Positions 13,937 to 14,470 of a stretch of 14,470 nucleotides of DNA are shown piece after piece. The notes beneath the pieces were generated by a model. It saw only the letters and a list, made by a program, of their open reading frames with translations, searched no databases and had not been told where the DNA came from. This DNA comes from CAZGUX01 sp046160045 (lineage in GTDB: Bacteria; Acidobacteriota; Terriglobia; Bryobacterales; Bryobacteraceae), in contig JBJXGR010000459.1 in assembly GCA_046160045.1 (NCBI GenBank), positions 1 through 14,470 on the forward strand, read 5' to 3'. The position numbers and the translations under genes are program-made. Within the stretch, counting starts at the first letter, position 1; each line of letters opens with the position of its first letter.

Positions 13937-14193
13937 TTCCGCAGCTTCTTACGAAGCGCGGTAGCCACGCCACGCCGCGTCTCCGTAGAAGGTGCGCTCG
14001 CATATCCACCGGGGCCGAGATCGAGCCGCTCGTAGAGGTCGTAGGGGCGGTGCCCCGATGCCTCTCCGACCTCCTGTTTCAGGGATCGGAGCCCCTGCTT
14101 CAGCGCTTCGGAAATCGGCAACCCCGTAGCCTCGCGGATTTGCCGCAATGTGGCTTCGGCTTCGTCGTCGAGTCTCACGGTTCGTATCGCCAT
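13933..14193 (-). CDS. vapB: Antitoxin of the VapBC pair, ribbon-helix-helix type
   Basis: The product has 86 residues. The N-terminus MAIRTVRLDDEAEATLRQIR followed by EATGLPISEALKQGLRSLKQ has the strand-helix-helix pattern of a ribbon-helix-helix DNA-binding domain. The C-terminal half, with YDLYERLDLGPGGYASAPS, is of the type that wraps around the toxin and blocks it. It is encoded first, directly before and overlapping the PIN toxin gene, as usual. It would also repress its own promoter; a matching repeat operator lies right before the start codon. There is no Shine-Dalgarno site, and the predicted transcript start is only a few bases before the ATG, so translation may be leaderless. Its C-terminal RRGVATALRKKLRK is unusually basic. 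Confidence 0.82.
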   Translation of the reverse strand: MAIRTVRLDDEAEATLRQIREATGLPISEALKQGLRSLKQEVGEASGHRPYDLYERLDLGPGGYASAPSTETRRGVATALRKKLRK

Positions 14194-14195
14194 CC

Positions 14196-14215
14196 GTATT
14201 ACCGACTGTATTACA
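14196..14215 (-). promoter_or_regulatory. Candidate operator of the toxin-antitoxin pair
   Basis: Directly before the antitoxin ATG the minus strand has two copies of GTAATAC (14208-14214 and 14196-14202), spaced 12 bp centre to centre. Each is a near-palindrome (GTA-N-TAC). Paired short repeats about one helical turn apart suit a ribbon-helix-helix dimer pair, and they cover the -10 box and predicted start site, as autorepression needs. Binding is inferred. Confidence 0.5.
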
Positions 14216-14233
14216 TCATGGCCGACCGGTCAA
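14205..14233 (-). promoter_or_regulatory. Promoter of the toxin-antitoxin operon
   Basis: On the minus strand TTGACC (14228-14233), a 17-bp spacer and TACAGT (14205-14210) form a reasonable sigma-70 promoter. The start site would be about 14197-14198, some 4 nt before the antitoxin ATG, implying an almost leaderless mRNA. Confidence 0.5.
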
Positions 14234-14316
14234 GGGGGCACGGACCGCGGCAGGCTGTTCCCGATCCACTCGAAGCCCGGGAAGTTGCTCAGCGTGTTGA
14301 ACGCCTCGGCGTGAGG

Positions 14317-14470
14317 CTAGAAGCTGAACCGCAGCCCCACCTGAATCAGCCGCGGCATCCCCGGCAGCACACCGCGCGCGCGGTCGACGATGTACAGGCG
14401 GTCTCCGATGTTCTTCGCCGAGACGAAGAACGTGGTGCGCCACGCCTCCAGCGGGTAGTTCATGGTCGCG
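14317..14470 (-). CDS. TonB-dependent receptor, C-terminal fragment (cut by window edge)
   Basis: The visible 50 codons read ATMNYPLEAWRTTFFVSAKN, IGDRLYIVDRARGVLPGMPR, LIQVGLRFSF, then TAG. The motif FVSAKNIGDRLYIVDRARG followed by a last strand LIQVGLRFSF with terminal Phe is typical of the final barrel strands of a TonB-dependent receptor (compare the usual pattern of N-xx-D-xx-Y followed by an R-rich turn and a final aromatic strand). It is of the siderophore/vitamin receptor style rather than the Oar style seen at 9751-12900. The 5' part lies outside the window. In the same frame, past the stop, a further 28 codons without a stop run to TGA at 14230-14232. Confidence 0.7.
   Translation of the reverse strand, partial: ATMNYPLEAWRTTFFVSAKNIGDRLYIVDRARGVLPGMPRLIQVGLRFSF

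Noticed and set aside
14216..14443. A 75-codon minus-strand frame at the right edge
   Set aside because: It is a different frame over the receptor tail. The receptor frame gives typical barrel-end motifs, while this one gives low-complexity Ala/Arg sequence.

Overview
The window reads as chromosomal DNA from an Acidobacteriota member, most like the Solibacter/Bryobacter branch. The reasons are a long Oar-like TonB-dependent receptor with a carboxypeptidase-regulatory-like N-terminus, a three-gene set of a PPC-domain protein, a DUF1549/DUF1553 cytochrome-type protein and a Tat-exported DUF1501 protein, and GC-rich coding sequence throughout. The phylum call is inferred from family content; no marker gene is present.

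Layout, left to right. (1) 1-114, minus strand: the first 38 codons of a TonB-dependent receptor, with a good ribosome binding site and a TTGACA/TATGCT promoter at 185-213. (2) 115-637: non-coding, with a 37-bp repeat (323-359) whose exact second copy is at 3740-3776. (3) 638-2014, minus: a stand-alone AAA+ ATPase with an N-terminal winged-helix-like region. (4) 2015-2428: a divergent intergenic gap. (5) 2429-3532, plus: a Tat-signal protein of the mannonate dehydratase (UxuA) family with all expected metal ligands. (6) 3533-3804: non-coding, second repeat copy. (7) 3805-9653, minus: a tight operon of PPC-domain protein, then the DUF1549/DUF1553 protein, then the DUF1501 protein, with a 4-bp stop/start overlap and a 9-bp gap at its two junctions. 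(8) 9751-12900, minus: a complete Oar-like TonB-dependent receptor ending 97 bp before the operon, perhaps co-transcribed with it. (9) 13070-13410, minus: remains of a phage-type terminase large subunit, broken by a frameshift and stop codons. (10) 13523-14193, minus: a VapBC-type toxin-antitoxin pair with a candidate operator and a nearly leaderless promoter. (11) 14317-14470, minus: the last 50 codons of another TonB-dependent receptor.

How the parts may work together: the receptor and the three exported proteins next to it form a plausible outer-membrane/periplasmic module. The receptor would bring in or bind a substrate. The PPC protein would bind polymer or protein. The DUF1549/1553 protein has two haem-type cysteine motifs, and the DUF1501 protein is a predicted enzyme of the alkaline phosphatase/sulfatase fold. 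Their true substrate is unknown. The right end (about 13000-14230) looks like an accessory scar: a decayed terminase beside a toxin-antitoxin pair. The most unusual signal is the repeat pair: the same 37-bp sequence sits 13 bp from a shared flanking segment at both sites, but flipped relative to that flank in one of them.

No tRNA, rRNA, CRISPR array, intact transposase or convincing rho-independent terminator was seen.
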